A DNA stretch of 64,000 nucleotides from Glandiceps talaboti (taxonomy: Eukaryota > Hemichordata > Enteropneusta > Spengelidae), in contig NC_135570.1 of the NCBI RefSeq assembly GCF_964340395.1, positions 733,501 through 797,500 on the forward strand. Reading direction: 5' to 3'. The first letter of the stretch is position 1. Each line of letters begins with the position of its first letter. Positions 1-32,357 of the stretch are shown here, piece after piece. Below the pieces are notes generated by a model. It was not told the DNA's origin. It saw only the letters and a list, made by a program, of their open reading frames with translations, and did no database searches. The position numbers and the translations under genes are program-made.

Positions 1-932
1 GAGTGTCATCTTAATTCGACCCCTATTTATATACAGAGTAGACCTTTAATTATCAGCTCAGTGTGTTAGCTGATAATATCATTTTTAAACTGACCACAAG
101 TCATAGAAATTTTAGTCTTGTAGTCAAAGCAATAAAAAGAGTTTTATTTAGTACTTGATATGAATGCTATAAATGATTGTGACAAACAGTAGAAATATTT
201 TACTTGGGCATTACAGGTTGTATGTCTTGTGAACATTTCACCATGTAGAAATGAAATCATATGTTTTGTATTTTGAATATGTATCACTAAACATGAATAG
301 AAGCCTTGACTAGATTACTGCATGCTTGAAGTACAGGCTTTCAAATACAACAAACAGTCACCCAATATCGTCTCCATGCGTAGGCGTGAAAACAAGTCTG
401 GGGTGAGGATAGAGTTATTGCGTAGGTGTATCAAAATGAAAGCGGTATGATGAACTCACGTACACAGGATCAGATAGTGTAATTAGTACTGTAGTCATAG
501 ACTTCAAAAGGAATATGAACTGATACAATCGTTGTCTAAGGGGCCAGTCGTATTACAAACTGAAAGTACACAAATAAGCTCACGTACACTGAGTTATTTT
601 TAAAGTGGTTAGCTTTTCACCCACATCATATGTTTTTTGACCTTCAGGACTTTGATGAACTGAAAACTATAACTTATATATAAAGAATATGGAATCTACG
701 TGATCATAAACCAAGGCAACTAGCTATCATGGAGTAAACAAGACTGACACTTTGCAGTCAAAAGCTCTCAACTTATCAAAAATATGTCGTGTGTATTTGG
801 TTAAAATTTTAGTGTTCAAATGATAAAAAGTTGTGTAGGATCACAAAATGGTCAACATATTGCATATAAAGCAGAAACAACAACTGAGTCTTTCAGGTAA
901 TATTTAGAGTGAGTTGAATAAAACAGTTCTCA

Positions 933-970
933 AAAATGGTCCAGTTATAGCTAGTGTGGCTTTAAATAAT
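933..970 (+). mobile_element. Isolated right end of family C element
   Basis: The text CCAGTTATAGCTAGTG followed by TGGCTTTAAA matches the right terminal repeat of the fuller family C copies at 24105, 49755 and 54762. The TTTAAA at the edge fits a TTAA target. No matching left end is visible within 400 bases, so this is a fragment or a heavily decayed copy. Confidence 0.35.
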
Positions 971-1000
971 ACAAAGTCTATGTTAGTTAGTTTTGGTTAT

Positions 1001-1163
1001 TTCATGGGGTGGGCTACTGTACATTGATCAACATATTTCATGGGGTGGTCTGGTGTGGGGGTGGGCTGGTGCAATAATCAACAGATTTCATGGGGTGGTC
1101 TGGTGTGGGGTGGGCTACTGTACATTGATCAACACATTTCATGGGGTGGTCTGGTGCATCAAC
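1001..1163. repeat. Short tandem repeat, units of about 36-51 bp
   Basis: Four imperfect copies begin with TTTCATGGGGTGG at about 1000, 1036, 1086 and 1137. They differ by gain or loss of an internal segment carrying CTACTGTACATTGATCAACA. A 70-codon plus-strand reading frame over this stretch is an artefact of the repeat. Confidence 0.85.
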
Positions 1164-1959
1164 AGCTCTGTCAAATCACAAAATGAAAGAGATAAAATAA
1201 ACTGACGTATGCACAGACTTATTTCTAATGTGACAGTATTACTTCAACTCCCTATTATATATATAAAAACATTTGTTGAGAATCTCAAATAAAATGAAAA
1301 AATGTCCTTGTCTGATGTTTTCAATGTCAAGCTGTTCAGTATTTATACATCAAATTTAATGTCTTGCTATTCACACTCTTTCACTTCTATTCACTGTAAT
1401 CTCAGGTTTTGGGGACAAAAATATTGCTGTGCAAACTTAAACACTGAGAAAAGGAACACTGCATTTTAAAAGAATTGGCAATGCAAGATGTAATCACATA
1501 TGATTTATATATAAGAAAAATTACTTCACTATATTTCAGAACGTTGCATATTAAGCACTTTTTTCAAAACATGTAAATTCAAGCCACTATTTCATAAACC
1601 ATTCATTAAGGCTATAATTATGTAGATTTACAAGGAACCAATGCATTATGGGTTAAATTTCAATTCAACAGAAATACAAATTACCATAAAAATTAGATAC
1701 ACAACATGAGCAGTTTTGTGATGTTCAAACTACATTTTACTAAAATGTATAATCCTCCTGTGAAAGAAAATGATGTAAAATTTGATCTACAGTTCTGTGA
1801 AATGGTCCCTAAAATTTGTTTTGTATTGAATAATTAAGCAGCACCTATGCTCTATGAATTGCATACAGATATGTAAATAAAAACGAAAGCATCACCACTT
1901 ATAAACATGGAGGGCGCACTACAAATTGTATTTGCTGGCTCTCACTATAAAAAAGTTAA

Positions 1960-21068
<19,109 letters not shown>

Positions 21069-21570
21069 CTTGTTCAAGTTTCAAAATGTTTGAAGGACTA
21101 AACACGAGTTTTTGGTAATATCTGCAAATGTTAAAACTGGGGTCGGATGTCTGCTATAAACATACAAACCAAAAGCGACGCATATGAAAGCTTGCCTTCA
21201 CAATCACAGAGACACACCCCTCGGAGAAAATATATATATTTACCTCGGCTTTTTTTTTGGTTTATCGTCACCCTGTTTTAAAACATCTCCCAAGCGGAAA
21301 TATATGTTTTACTATGATTTCTGTTTTTAAACTTGTAATTATAACCCTTTACGACTTATTATTTCGTAAAATTTTGGCCATTTGGGGGAGCGAAGAACAC
21401 AGAACGTATTTTCCGAAGCAATATGACACGAGGTCATCCGTCAATCATTACACAACCTAGCCAATGAGACGCGACTTCCGTCACTGTGTCACGCCCCTAA
21501 TCAACAAAACACGAATGTGTTCGTACATGCACGAAAGGGGATCCTTTCACTTTTGATTCTGTGACGTCAC
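21069..21570 (-). promoter_or_regulatory. macroH2A 5' UTR and promoter side
   Basis: This is the region just upstream of the macroH2A start on the minus strand. It is less repetitive than its surroundings and contains TGACGTCA at 21562-21569 (a perfect CRE/ATF palindrome), an ATTGG (inverted CCAAT) read from 21461 on the minus strand, and an ETS-like CGGAAG next to it. A TATATATAT stretch lies at about 21229-21238. The motifs are 400-500 bases from the ATG, so a long 5' UTR or a small 5' intron is possible. The start site cannot be placed from sequence alone. Confidence 0.4.
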
Positions 21571-22129
21571 TATTATTTGTGTTTTGATGAATCACGTAAG
21601 CCCATTGAACAGGGTATGTATAACACACATTATCTATAGTATAAGAACTTCAGTACAGGCATAGTATACAATGTTGTGTTGATAGTGGTGGGGTTTTTTT
21701 TATGTATAAACTACATAACAAGGTAGGCTAATGTACATGAATATCATGGTGATGTGAGTCATTTAAAACATGTACTTACTTGTTTGTATTTTTATTTATT
21801 TTATCTCGTGTTATCTATCTGTCTACAAATAATTAAATTGAACCCAATTATTCCCAAACCCTCCACAATTGTTTGTCACAGAAACATATAAATAATATAA
21901 CTTTTATTTTACAATACAGGACAAGATTGGGACAAAATGGTAAACGTAACAAATTGTACATAATTATAATGTAATAAAACTGACTTCAAAATGTTTTAGA
22001 TATTATTACATGTATATATTGTGCTGTGTGTCTGCTGTATAAGTACGCTTCTTTGAGTTGAATGACATGAAAACAAATACACTTTGATAGATTAATTGAT
22101 TGATTGATTGATCAATTTGCAATGTGGTT

Positions 22130-22371
22130 CCTTGACACACATGCGCACACACACGCACACACACACATGCACACACACAGACACAGACACACATATACAC
22201 ACACATAAACTCACAGACACACACACACACATAAACTCACACACACACAAACTCACACACACACACATAAACTCACACACAAACTCACACACACATAAAC
22301 ATAAACTCACACACACATAAACTCACACACACACACACACAAACTCACACACACACACACACACACATAAA

Positions 22372-22419
<48 letters not shown>

Positions 22420-22430
22420 AACTCACAACA
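22130..22430. repeat. Compound (CA)n array with CATAAACTCACA insertions
   Basis: CA runs of varying length are separated by regularly repeated ATAAACTCACAC units, giving about 300 bp of low-complexity DNA. Protein frames of Cys-Val or His-Thr on both strands are artefacts. Confidence 0.95.
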
Positions 22431-22767
22431 CTATTATAATGTTTTAAGATAAAATGTTTATTACATCAGTTCTTGTCTAAAATACTCTCCCTAATTATTC
22501 TAAAATACTTTTCTTTGGCAAGAATTTTGTTTCCAACAAGGATCCAATTCAATTTACCTCTTAATAATTTACAAAAAAAAAGTTCACATTTTACAACTGA
22601 TTTTACTAAGATTGTACAAGCCATACATAAGTCATATCAAACATAAAATATCCTTCCCTTCCCTCAACCTACAATTCCTTAAGTTGATTTCCTTCTTGTT
22701 ATATCTGTTACCTTGTATTTCACTTTTTCCCTAATCCACTTTCAGATATAAATTTTGATTGTATTGT

Positions 22768-22819
22768 TCCTCCCTCAACAGTGTGAGGGCGCCCTAACAT
22801 GTCATGCCTTACCGACTAA
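22768..22819 (+). mobile_element. Family A MITE, truncated copy
   Basis: TTGTTCCTCCCTCAACAGTG, then TGAGGGCGCCCTAACATGTC and ATGCCTTACCGACTA, matches the right half of family A. The left terminal repeat is missing or unrecognisable. Confidence 0.6.
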
Positions 22820-22989
22820 TATAAACTGCAGTTACTAAAACTGGATAAACAGTGACTACCATATGAAGGCACACTGCCAGTGTACGATCCATCAAGGTAA
22901 AAACTAATCATGTCTAAAAAGTAATTCGAATAAAATGCATTGACTGATTACATACAGACTGTCCACCAGTTATTCCCACAATGCCACAG

Positions 22990-23200
22990 CTCCCATCATT
23001 CATTTATTTCATAGGACATTTGTTTTATCAGACTGTCTATGGTTTTATACACCCAACTCCCATGATTCACTATTTCACATCCAACTCCCATGATTCATTA
23101 TTTCATAGGACATTTGCTTTATATACCCAACTCCCATGATTCATTATTTCATAGGACATTTGTTTTATATACCCAACTCCCATGATTCATTATTCATAGG
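22990..23200. repeat. Tandem repeat, units of about 30-60 bp
   Basis: Four to five units share CCAACTCCCATGATTCATTA followed by TTTCATAGGACATTTG and TTTTATATA. One unit is shortened. Confidence 0.8.
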
Positions 23201-24104
23201 GAAACAACTCTGTATACAACTTATCTTGATACTGTGTTGAATGTGGTAAAAGGCCTTGCTGTGCTTCTCACCAAAAATCTCACAATTTGTTAAACGTTAG
23301 TGACAAAATACTTTAAAACAATTCATAACATTTCTGTGTTTTTGTTAGCCGGAATGAATTCTATCTAAGGTCAATGTTTTAACAATTAGTTCATTAAAAT
23401 TAAATTAGTAATATTCAGATGGATTGGTGGGTTTTATATCTTCTAGAAAAATTTAATCTAATGTCACATTCCAGTTCTGATAAAATGAAAACAGAGAAGA
23501 TTTTGCTGAAAAGAAAAACTTAATTTTTATCCCTGCCCACAACTTTGACGTTTGGACTCAATAAAAACCAATAGTATCTATCTTTGGCAACTAAAAGTTG
23601 CTCATTTTATATTTTGGGGAAATAAAACATTCCTGTTGGGTAGAGACTAAAAAACTCAACTTTAACTTAAAAAATACAACTCACTGCTCAGTGAATAAAC
23701 TGTCATTTTACCGATAGAAATATGGACGTTCATAAGAATACTGTAATAATAATAATAATACTGGTGGTTGAGGTTAGAATGGCTGGAGAGTCCACATGTT
23801 GGTAGACTCTTTACACTTGTATAGAAATGAGTACTCATTTTAATAAATGATCATCTTTATTTGTCCAAATAAATTCAAGAAATTTGTTGAATGGTTTCCA
23901 TGGAGCAGCACCCTGGTGTCCTAATGTTATAATTCTTACCCTATATGTTTTCTCACAGTACAGTACTGTAAGTAATACTATTATCCATACAAACCTACAA
24001 AGTATATATTTATCTATGATTTTAACAGAACTGAGAATCCAAATATACAGTGATTATAATACTGGTACGGTATATTGTGTTGTTAATACTTACAATATAA
24101 ATCT

Positions 24105-24415
24105 AAACTAGCTGCAACGGAAATGATTTTTGAAACTGTTTTGTTAAAAATACTGTCCTACTCCTAATATCATACACCCTGTAAAGTATTGAATCAGCTG
24201 TGAGTAAATCTAAGTGTACACATAATATGATACAATACGCCAGGGTTCATAAAATCAGTCCTCCAACACAGTTCATGATTTCAAATTATGGATAAAATCA
24301 ACATCTAAAACATGTATAGTGTCTACTTATTGGTATTTTAACAATTTTCAGTGAATATGTTGGTTGTCTTATCAAAACAATAGTATTCCAGTTACAGCTA
24401 GTGCAGCTTTCACAA
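24105..24415 (+). mobile_element. Family C non-autonomous element, copy 1
   Basis: The left end CTAGCTGCAACGGAAATG and the right end CAGTTACAGCTAGTGCAGCT are inverted repeats. Internal blocks GAAACTGTTTTGTT, TACACCCTG, CACATAATATGAT and TTGGTATTTTAACAATTTTC are shared with the copies at 49755 and 54762. There is no coding frame. Confidence 0.7.
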
Positions 24416-24719
24416 TGCAGAGTTCAAAACTCCCAGATTTCTTGGTTATCAACATATCATTTGAAAAGCTACCCACATCACACTACTTTCTATAAATATA
24501 TAACAACTTTCTTTTGTTTTCAGCCAAAATGACATAATTAATGGCTGAATTTTTCATTCTGATAAATGACATCACCTAACCATTCCAGACATAGTTTCTT
24601 GTTTTGTGGAAATAACTGTGTAGACAGTGGGAGAGAACCAAGTCATATGAAATAACAGACTGCAGTAATGAGAAGACAGATATAAGGCTTTAATAAATAT
24701 GATATTTACAAGGGGTCAT

Positions 24720-24788
24720 TAGACAGTTAAGATGAGTGGTGTCATTCTGCCTTCATCAGCCTCTCTTTAGGACTGTCGCTGCCCCAAA
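24720..24788 (+). mobile_element. Possible decayed family A left half
   Basis: TTAGACAGTTAAGATGAGTG, then GTGTCATTCTGCCTTCATCA and GCCTC, resembles the left half of family A (TAGTCTGTAAGATGGATGTG, TTCCACCCTCACCGGCCTCC). The right half is not recognisable. Confidence 0.3.
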
Positions 24789-25734
24789 TAAAACTACAGT
24801 ATTTTGTGATCAGAGTTTTATAGAGTGATTTTATCATTTCACACTGTGTCATGTGATTCGTGGATTCAAACTGGTAACGTTTGATTGTGAGTAAAGTATG
24901 CCCTCAACATACACTACTAAAGGTTAACAGTGCTGTAACAGTCCTGCTGAACACTAATGTTACAGCATAGTAACCACAGCCATGTAACTGAGCTGTTCCT
25001 ACAATCATGTTACAGTAATGCTAAAACAGCTAAGTTATGTAATAGGGTTGTACACAGTTGGCTGTGTAGTGCAGTGCTCTGGATATTCAAACAGAATAAA
25101 TATTGAAGCCAAGAGGACTCCCTAGATGAGAGCAAACTGTGTCCCCTTATGTTACTGTAAATATGGCAGACCATGTTCAACTACGTACTACATTGTAATA
25201 TCAAGCAACTAACACAATCACTTTACAAAACCCACTCATTACACACATAGCTTTCTTTCTTACACTAGGTTTCTCCCCTTCATAGTTCTAGAAAGATCAC
25301 AAAAGTCTGACTGTACCCCTTAAAGGGCCATATTTCAATCCAACGTAATCGCACATCAATCTGACCCCTGACCCAAACCCCTAAAAATTACATTTAAAAT
25401 GTCATGGTCTTGTAAATTATTCAAAAACAATGTTAATATTTAATATTTCATCATTTCTATATACATCACACCCTTGTAATCCAATCCAATTGAGTCTCAA
25501 CTGACTTTAGTCTGCCTCACACTTTCAAAAATATTAAAATTTTACTAACCACAAAACTACAATCACCAGTTATTAAATATTGCACATCCATATTAATAAT
25601 ACTTTGACTACAAATCGACCACAACGTAGACCACAATCATCAAATCAACCACAACGTAGACCACAATCATCAAATCAGTCGGCCATACAGGTGATAGGTA
25701 GACAATATATAGCCATATCATCTACTATATTCTA

Positions 25735-26250
25735 GTCTATACTGACTTCATCTATTCTTGTCTCTACTAGCGTCATCTATTCCTCTATACTGACGTCATC
25801 TATTCTATACTGATATCAGCTACGCTTGTCTATACTGATGTCATCTATTCTAGTCTATACTGACATCATCTATTCTATACTGATATCAGCTACGATTGTC
25901 TATACTGACATCACCTATTCTAGTCTATACTGACATCACCTATTCTAGTCTATACTGACATCATCTATTCTATACTGATATCAGCTACGATTGTCTATGC
26001 TGGCATCACCTATTCTTGTCTATACTGATGTCATCCATTCTATACTGATATCAGCAATGATTGTCTATGCTGGCATCACCTATTCTTGTCTATACCGATA
26101 TTAGCTATGTTAGTCTATACTGATATCAGCTATGCCAGTTTATGCAGATATCATCTACTCGTCTATACTGGTATCTATTCTAGTCTATTCTGACGTTATC
26201 TACTCTTGTCTATATTGACATTAGCTACTCTAGTCTATATTGATATCTTC
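25735..26250. repeat. Degenerate minisatellite, TCTATACTGACATCATCTAT type
   Basis: More than 20 units of roughly 18-24 bp carry variants of TAGTCTATACTGACATCATC and TATACTGATATCAGCTACG. GATATC and GACGTCATC variants alternate. Just upstream (about 25620-25675) is a two-copy repeat of ACCACAATCATCAAATC. Confidence 0.85.
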
Positions 26251-26989
26251 TACTCTGCAGTATACTCTTGAAGTTGACAACTGTTATGAAGTCCGTATAT
26301 TACCTTGTTATCAATATCATTGTAGTACGTAGTCCGTTAACAAATTGGATAGCTTCCAACATGATTAAATAGATTGCTTACGCTTTATATAGTATTTTCT
26401 CTACATAAACTTAAAAGAAAGTGGTGAAAAAAAAAACCAGAAATGAGATTTTATTATCTCTTGTCTACTAAAGTAAATGATGTGAAAAGATGAATATAGT
26501 TGATTTGCAATGTGTTTATTTATATACAGTGTAAGATAAGTTTGATTATGTACAGATATACCAGATACTCCATTGTACCATATGGTCGTAAGAACACCTT
26601 TGAAGGACTGTCGCTTATGTGCTGCGAGGATTGCATGAATACTGCCCTCTGTGTTTATACAAAATATGCTTTTGTTTTTATAATCATCAATTCTGTACCA
26701 CATTTAGATACAAAAGATTACTGTTGTTTTCAGAGACTGGTTTCAAGTTATTTCACCGTATAGTAGAAGTATCTGGTATGTCGTTATTTAATAATACCTT
26801 TAATATAGGTTTGCAGGGTTCCTGCTTTGATTGAGATAATTGATTGTCGTTTATACCTTGTAGAAAATGAAAAGTCTGAGGTAGATTCACTAGTTAGTAG
26901 TGTGTGTGTGTGTGTGGCAGTTTTCATTATGCTGTAAATGTCTTATCAAAACCGCAAAGCAGTCTGCATAATACCAGTTTAGTGGCCAT

Positions 26990-27305
26990 TGTTTTTCCTC
27001 TACAGTTTAGTGGACGTTGTGTTTCCCCTACAGTTTAGTGGACGTTGTGTTTCCTCTACATTGAGAAAAGAATCTGAAAAATACAAATCAGCATCTGAAA
27101 TGAAATGAAGAATGATAGTAAATTTACAGGATTTGTTTCTAGGTGTCTGAGGTCAAGTGCAACATTTCTAGGTGTCTGGTGTCAAGTGCAACATTTCTTG
27201 GTGTCTGAGGTCAAGTGCAATATTTCTAGGTGTCTGAGGTGAAGTGCAACATTTCTAGGTGTCTGGGGCCAAGTGCAACATTTCTAGGTGCCTGGGGTCA
27301 AGTGC
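26990..27305. repeat. Two short tandem arrays
   Basis: About 26978-27060 holds three copies of CAGTTTAGTGGACGTTGTGT followed by TTCCTCTA. About 27140-27305 holds six copies of a 29-bp unit, AACATTTCTAGGTGTCTGAG followed by GTCAAGTGC. Both lie downstream of the large gene's stop codon. Confidence 0.85.
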
Positions 27306-27792
27306 ATACCAGTTCTTTAAAGGCCTAACCTGCATATAAATGGTGATCAGATGACACTCATTATGCTAGATGACTTTGACCGTGTAACATGCTATCAGAG
27401 CTCATAGAGCACCTATGTAACTACCATTTTGGAGAGAATTACAGATTTCTTATTTCCTAATGTTGGACTACGGTATTATGAATATACAGGAAAGAAATCT
27501 GTCACTGTATTTTTCAAAATATTTGCATTTTGGGGACCGTATTTGTGAAAATAATGGCTTGATATACATTGGGAAGTGTCGAAACACTGACCCAGGATTG
27601 AAAGTTAGCCCTTTAAGTCTCTGAAGTGTACTTGGTTTTTTATGGAATGGCTGGTGCTATAGTAGTATCTACATTGCTATGTTTAATGTAATTTGTGAAG
27701 TGACTAACCTGTTAGTTTATAATCCATGCACATAGGTAAGGGTTACATATTACAATGGATCAATAAAGTCATCTTTGTACAAGGAAACATGC

Positions 27793-27796
<4 letters not shown>

Positions 27797-27828
<32 letters not shown>

Positions 27829-27829
27829 A
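27797..27829. repeat. (ATC)n trinucleotide repeat
   Basis: About eleven ATC units lie between the large gene's stop and the minisatellites. They are not in a coding context. Confidence 0.9.
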
Positions 27830-28300
27830 TAATATCACTATGGAAACAAACAACAAAACAAAAACAAAATGATTACTAATAGGGATGACTCCAAATGAAA
27901 TACTAACAACTATGTGCTGTCATCATTACCATGGCTACACAAAACACTTGAATGTTACTTGAATTTTTATGACGGTTTGACATTTACTTGTTAATTTAGT
28001 GTTGAACACACATGGAACACCCTCTTTGGACTTCATAGTCCACAGTAAAGTGTCTGTGGTCCATATCATATACACTATGAATATTCGATCCATTTTATCA
28101 TCAGTTTTCCTGCAATTTAGTCAGCATGTGTATATCATTTTTTACAAAAATCTCCCAAATTTCTGACTAAAATTTTTTTACTGTAGCTCGTCTTCTCTAT
28201 TCAGTTGAAAAAAGTGAACATAATATAGTATTGGTTTAATTAAAATATAATATTTGTTGAGTTGGGTATAAATGAGGTGTTATTTTTTACTGTACATGAC

Positions 28301-31300
28301 TTACTTGTTTACTTTGAATATCTTCCTCGAGAACCATTTACTTCCTCCACTCCTAGAATCTCGATTTTGGGAACTGTCTCTCCTGGGTGACCTCAATCGA
28401 CCTTTAACCCCTGAACTTTCATCCTTTCTGACTTGAGGTGGCTGAAGAGAGTCTTTTACACTGTCTGTCTGTTCATTTCGATGTCTTCTTGACCTTGTAT
28501 TATCATTACTATCTTTTTCATCTGCACATCTTGGACTGGACGTTCTTGAAGATTTCTTTTCATCTGCATATCTTGGACTGGACGTTCTTGAAGATTGCTT
28601 TTCATCTGTAAATCTTGGGCTGGTTGTTCTGGAAGAGTCACTTGTAGTATCAACTCTCCTTGGAGAATATCTGGTTGGTGTTAAGCTGCGTGGACTGTGT
28701 TGAGAAGTAATGGTGCTACCACTCACATCCTTCTTTAATCTAAATCGACTTCGACTTTCAGAATCTGTGGGTGGATTTGTATTATCCTTGTCAGATTTGG
28801 ACTCAGTGTGTTGAGACTCCTTAGGTTTGTCAGGAATCAACCGTCTTGACCCCCCAACTGAATGCTTACTGGCACTCATACTACCGACTGTCTGCCCTTC
28901 TAACTTACTTGAGTCTATGGTTGTCTGATTGTTTTTAGTATCTTTCTCTCTCTCAGTAATTCTTGACCTTGTAACTCTAGAATATTCCCTGTCATCATTT
29001 GTGGTCATTTCCCTATCTCTCACTCGTGACCATAACCTTGGACTGGCTGGTTTTCTATGTGTTTGTTCTCTCGTCACCTGTTTGTCAAAACTGGTGTCTA
29101 CAATTTTTTTATCTTTAATGCTACTTTTCTCGGCATTATCACTTGATTCCACAATTCCTAATATCTTTTGTTTTCTCTTTAGTAGTTCTTCATTCTTCTC
29201 CAGAGACATTGAAACTGATAGATCCCTTGTCCCTGTCACTTTACAACGTTCATAGCTCTCGTCCACAGACATTGATTCTGTCTTATCCTCTCTTCTCTTT
29301 CTGCCGAGGACCGGTGAGTCACATGGTGAATCTGATCCAGAATCTTTCTCCAGACTGACATTCTGGCGAAGTTTAAGAATATTATACCCTGGAACCGACT
29401 TCCGTCTTGTCGTCTCTGGTGTCTCTGATCCAATGTTCTGAAATAATTCAACTTGTTTACTTACGCAACTCACATTCCCTGCCGTTGAGGATTGAGAGTT
29501 ATTAGTCCGAGTGGATCCTTTTTTATCTGATAAAGAAACCATGGAGAAGGCTTGGCTAAGTTCTTTGACTCTACCAGCACTCCCTGCAGTTTTCTCATTT
29601 CTACTTTGGCCTCTATCACCTGATGTCTGGAGAACACTTGGAGAACTGCTATACTGTAGATCAGAGAATTTCTTACGTATATCTTTGACATTACTAAGAT
29701 TATTAAGTTGATTTAGTTTTAGTTTTAATTGTGGCAGTGGCTTTACTCCTTCATCTTTAGTTCGTGGACTTGATGTTGTCATCTTCTCTGACTTGTCATC
29801 AATATGAGATATTCCACCCTCCTGCTCAGTACTTTTACTTCTACTCTCAGAGGGATTCTCCACTTTAACTCTGTCCAAAGTCCTTGCACCAAAGGAGGCA
29901 CTTCTTGGTCTCAGTTCCATTGTAATGGTCAGAGATTTGTTAATTTTAGGGGGTGTGTTTGGTGTGATGTTTTCTTTCTGTTCAGTTTTGGCAATGGATT
30001 CCATTGAGCTTGCTGAGCTATTCTCCAATCCATCAGATTTCAATGAAGATCTCCGAGATGATGGACTGACACTGAGATGTCTTACTGGACTTTTCGCTAA
30101 TCTTACTCTCTCAATTTTTGGAGATAAGGAGATCATCTTTTTCAGTGTTGGTGATGGTGTCGACTGTCCTGATTGCCGACCATCTGGACTTTCTGTAGGC
30201 GACCTGATATCTCTTGGAACAGATCGTGACCTACGACCCCGATACAAATTTCCAAGATCTCTGGATTTTTCTGGCAAAGGTGCTGAATCTTTGTTTGTTT
30301 TATTTCTGCCATCTCTACACACAGATCTAGATCTAGGATATACAGGGACACTTCCTGATATCTGGTCTTCTGTCTCTTTGACTTTGTGTTTCATCCTTTG
30401 TCTAGCAGTTCTTTTAATGATACTTTCAATCCTCTTCTGTACTTGTAACTGTTCCTGAGACGAGGTCACAGTGTTCTCGTCAACACTTCTCTGACTACCT
30501 CCTTCAGTTAAACTACTTGAACCATAAGATCCATCAATGTTTAGACCTGCCTCAGCTGACTGTGTAGCTCTTAAGTATCTGGTATGTCTAGTTGGTATGG
30601 GTTTGAATAAGCCAGGGTGGTCAGACACAGCTACTCGTATCACATCAGGTGCACTCTTAGCAAAGGTTTGACTGTTCAAATTTGAATCTCCTTCTACTTC
30701 TAACTTAGTATCAACAGATGCACCTAGATTGGTATCACCTGAGGTGTCAGATTTGATTTCTTCTTTTGAGATACTGCTTTTAAGGTCTCCATCTTTGGAG
30801 ATTTCTGACAAAGATCCATGACATTTGGCACAATTTTCAGGTGATGATGATGATAATGTAGCCATGACAACACTACTACCTCCCGGCGCTATGTCAGGAT
30901 TGGTTCGTGTTTGGTTGCTGACAGGCCACGGTCTTAGGTCTTCATCAGAACTAGATGTAGAGGTGATGGAATGCTTGTGAGCTGAACTACAACAAAGTAA
31001 ACTGGGAGTCTTTCTGTACTCATATACTTTGAAGGGTTTTGGGATGCTTTGGATCTCTGTGGATGATATTTTAGACTTCTCTTTACCCTAGAATTAGAGA
31101 AAATACCAACATGTTTACAGAATGATTTATAAATACAACACTCTGCTGTTAGATGAAACCAGTCATGATAGTCATCTGACCAAAAGGTGGCCAATCACAA
31201 TGTCTGGTACTTTGGATGACAGTTACAAGGTAAGTCATCTGACCAAAAGTGGCCAATCACAATGTCTGGTACTTTGGATGAGAGTTACAAGGTAAGTCAT

Positions 31301-32357
31301 CTGACCAAAAGTGGCCAATCACAATGTCTGGTACTTTGGATGAGACTTACAAGGTAAGGTACTTTGGATGACAGCTAAAATAGTCATCTAATGAAAAGGG
31401 AGCCAATCACAATGTCTGGTACTTGGTTAGGTAGTCATCTGACCAAAAGGGAGCCAATCACAATGAGTGTGTGATAGCAAAATAATGATTACAACAAAAT
31501 TGATATATTTCTATTTACAGCTAAGTTGACAGGTTACATTTATGATATTAGCTATATGATACTACTCAACAATGTATTAGTTTCTACTTACTAAGTTGAC
31601 TTTACTGTCTTCTTGACTCATACTATCTGTTGGTTCTTCTATAACCAATGGTTCTAATGTTTCTACTTCATCATTCATGTCATCGTCATCTTCAATCACT
31701 AACTTCTCCAACAACTCCTCCTCCTTTATCTCTAAGTCATCAACTGCAGGTTCAATAGAAATATCAATGTTTGTCCACTGTGGAGTGACAGGACGTCTAT
31801 CATTGCTGTTTCCCTGTTGACTATTTAATTGTGTCTCCGAGTCCTTACTAATACTTTCATTACTCAAATCAGTATCAATTTTCTCATTCCCAGCACCAAC
31901 TATTCTGTTTTCTAACCACTTTCTTCGTCTTTCTTGTGCAGGACTGCTCATTGACAGCGATGGTTTAAAAGAACCAGAGTTTTTAGTGTTGGTCACAGGT
32001 TCTGTCATCTGCTTTACTATAAGTGCACTCTTTCTTGATGGTCTCTCTGAAGAAAAAGGAACATCTTGTGAGTTCATAAACTTTGAGAATGCAAAGATGA
32101 AGAAATCATAAGCTTGTCGACAAAAATGTGAGATTCTGCCACACATTACCTGTATTGGGAGTTGAGCTGTCTGAAGCAAACTCAGCTGTTGGAATGGCAG
32201 TGAAGCTGCTCTTCTCACAGGTGGATACCTTCCCTCCTAAACTGGTTGTGAGTTGGAAGACCTCAGTCATATCATCACTATCAGTGTGTTTGACAGCTTG
32301 AATGGTAAACTTAGAACGTACAGGTGACTTGCTTGGAGATGACTTCTGTCTGTCCTG
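28301..32357 (-). CDS. Large gene exons 9-11: Ser/Arg-rich C-terminal half
   Basis: Exon 9 (residues 1296-1364) contains PSKSPVRSKFTIQAVKHTDS and also starts at a NAGNAG acceptor. Exon 10 (1365-1516) contains AQERRRKWLENRIVGAGNEK and a strongly acidic run (EEELLEKLVIEDDDDMNDEV). Exon 11 (1517-2444) is 2787 bases without an intron and encodes dense RSRSVPRD, SPRR and TSPR-type sites. It includes a 14-residue tandem repeat, SSRTSSPRYADEKK and variants, three times, from a 42-bp DNA repeat near 28500-28630. The protein ends GGSKWFSRKIFKVNK, a basic aromatic tail that may be a conserved end motif. This region is likely disordered and heavily phosphorylated. Confidence 0.82.

Larger units (their letters stand above)
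1..1959. other. 3' flank of macroH2A, no gene seen
   Basis: This stretch lies downstream of the macroH2A stop codon on the minus strand and should include its 3' untranslated region. No coding frame longer than a short repeat-derived one is visible. A minus-strand AATAAA lies at 148-143, which would imply a 3' UTR of about 1.8 kb. No closer canonical signal is obvious, so the real polyadenylation site is open. It also contains a small tandem repeat at 1001-1163 and a loose end of mobile family C near 933-970. Confidence 0.5.
21571..28300. other. Intergenic region between the two genes
   Basis: It lies between the macroH2A promoter and the stop codon of the large gene, both transcribed leftward. 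The right part should hold the 3' UTR of the large gene; an ATTAAA lies on the minus strand about 60 bases after its stop. I see no exon-like segment here. It contains a CA-rich array, family A and family C elements, and several minisatellites listed separately. Confidence 0.5.
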
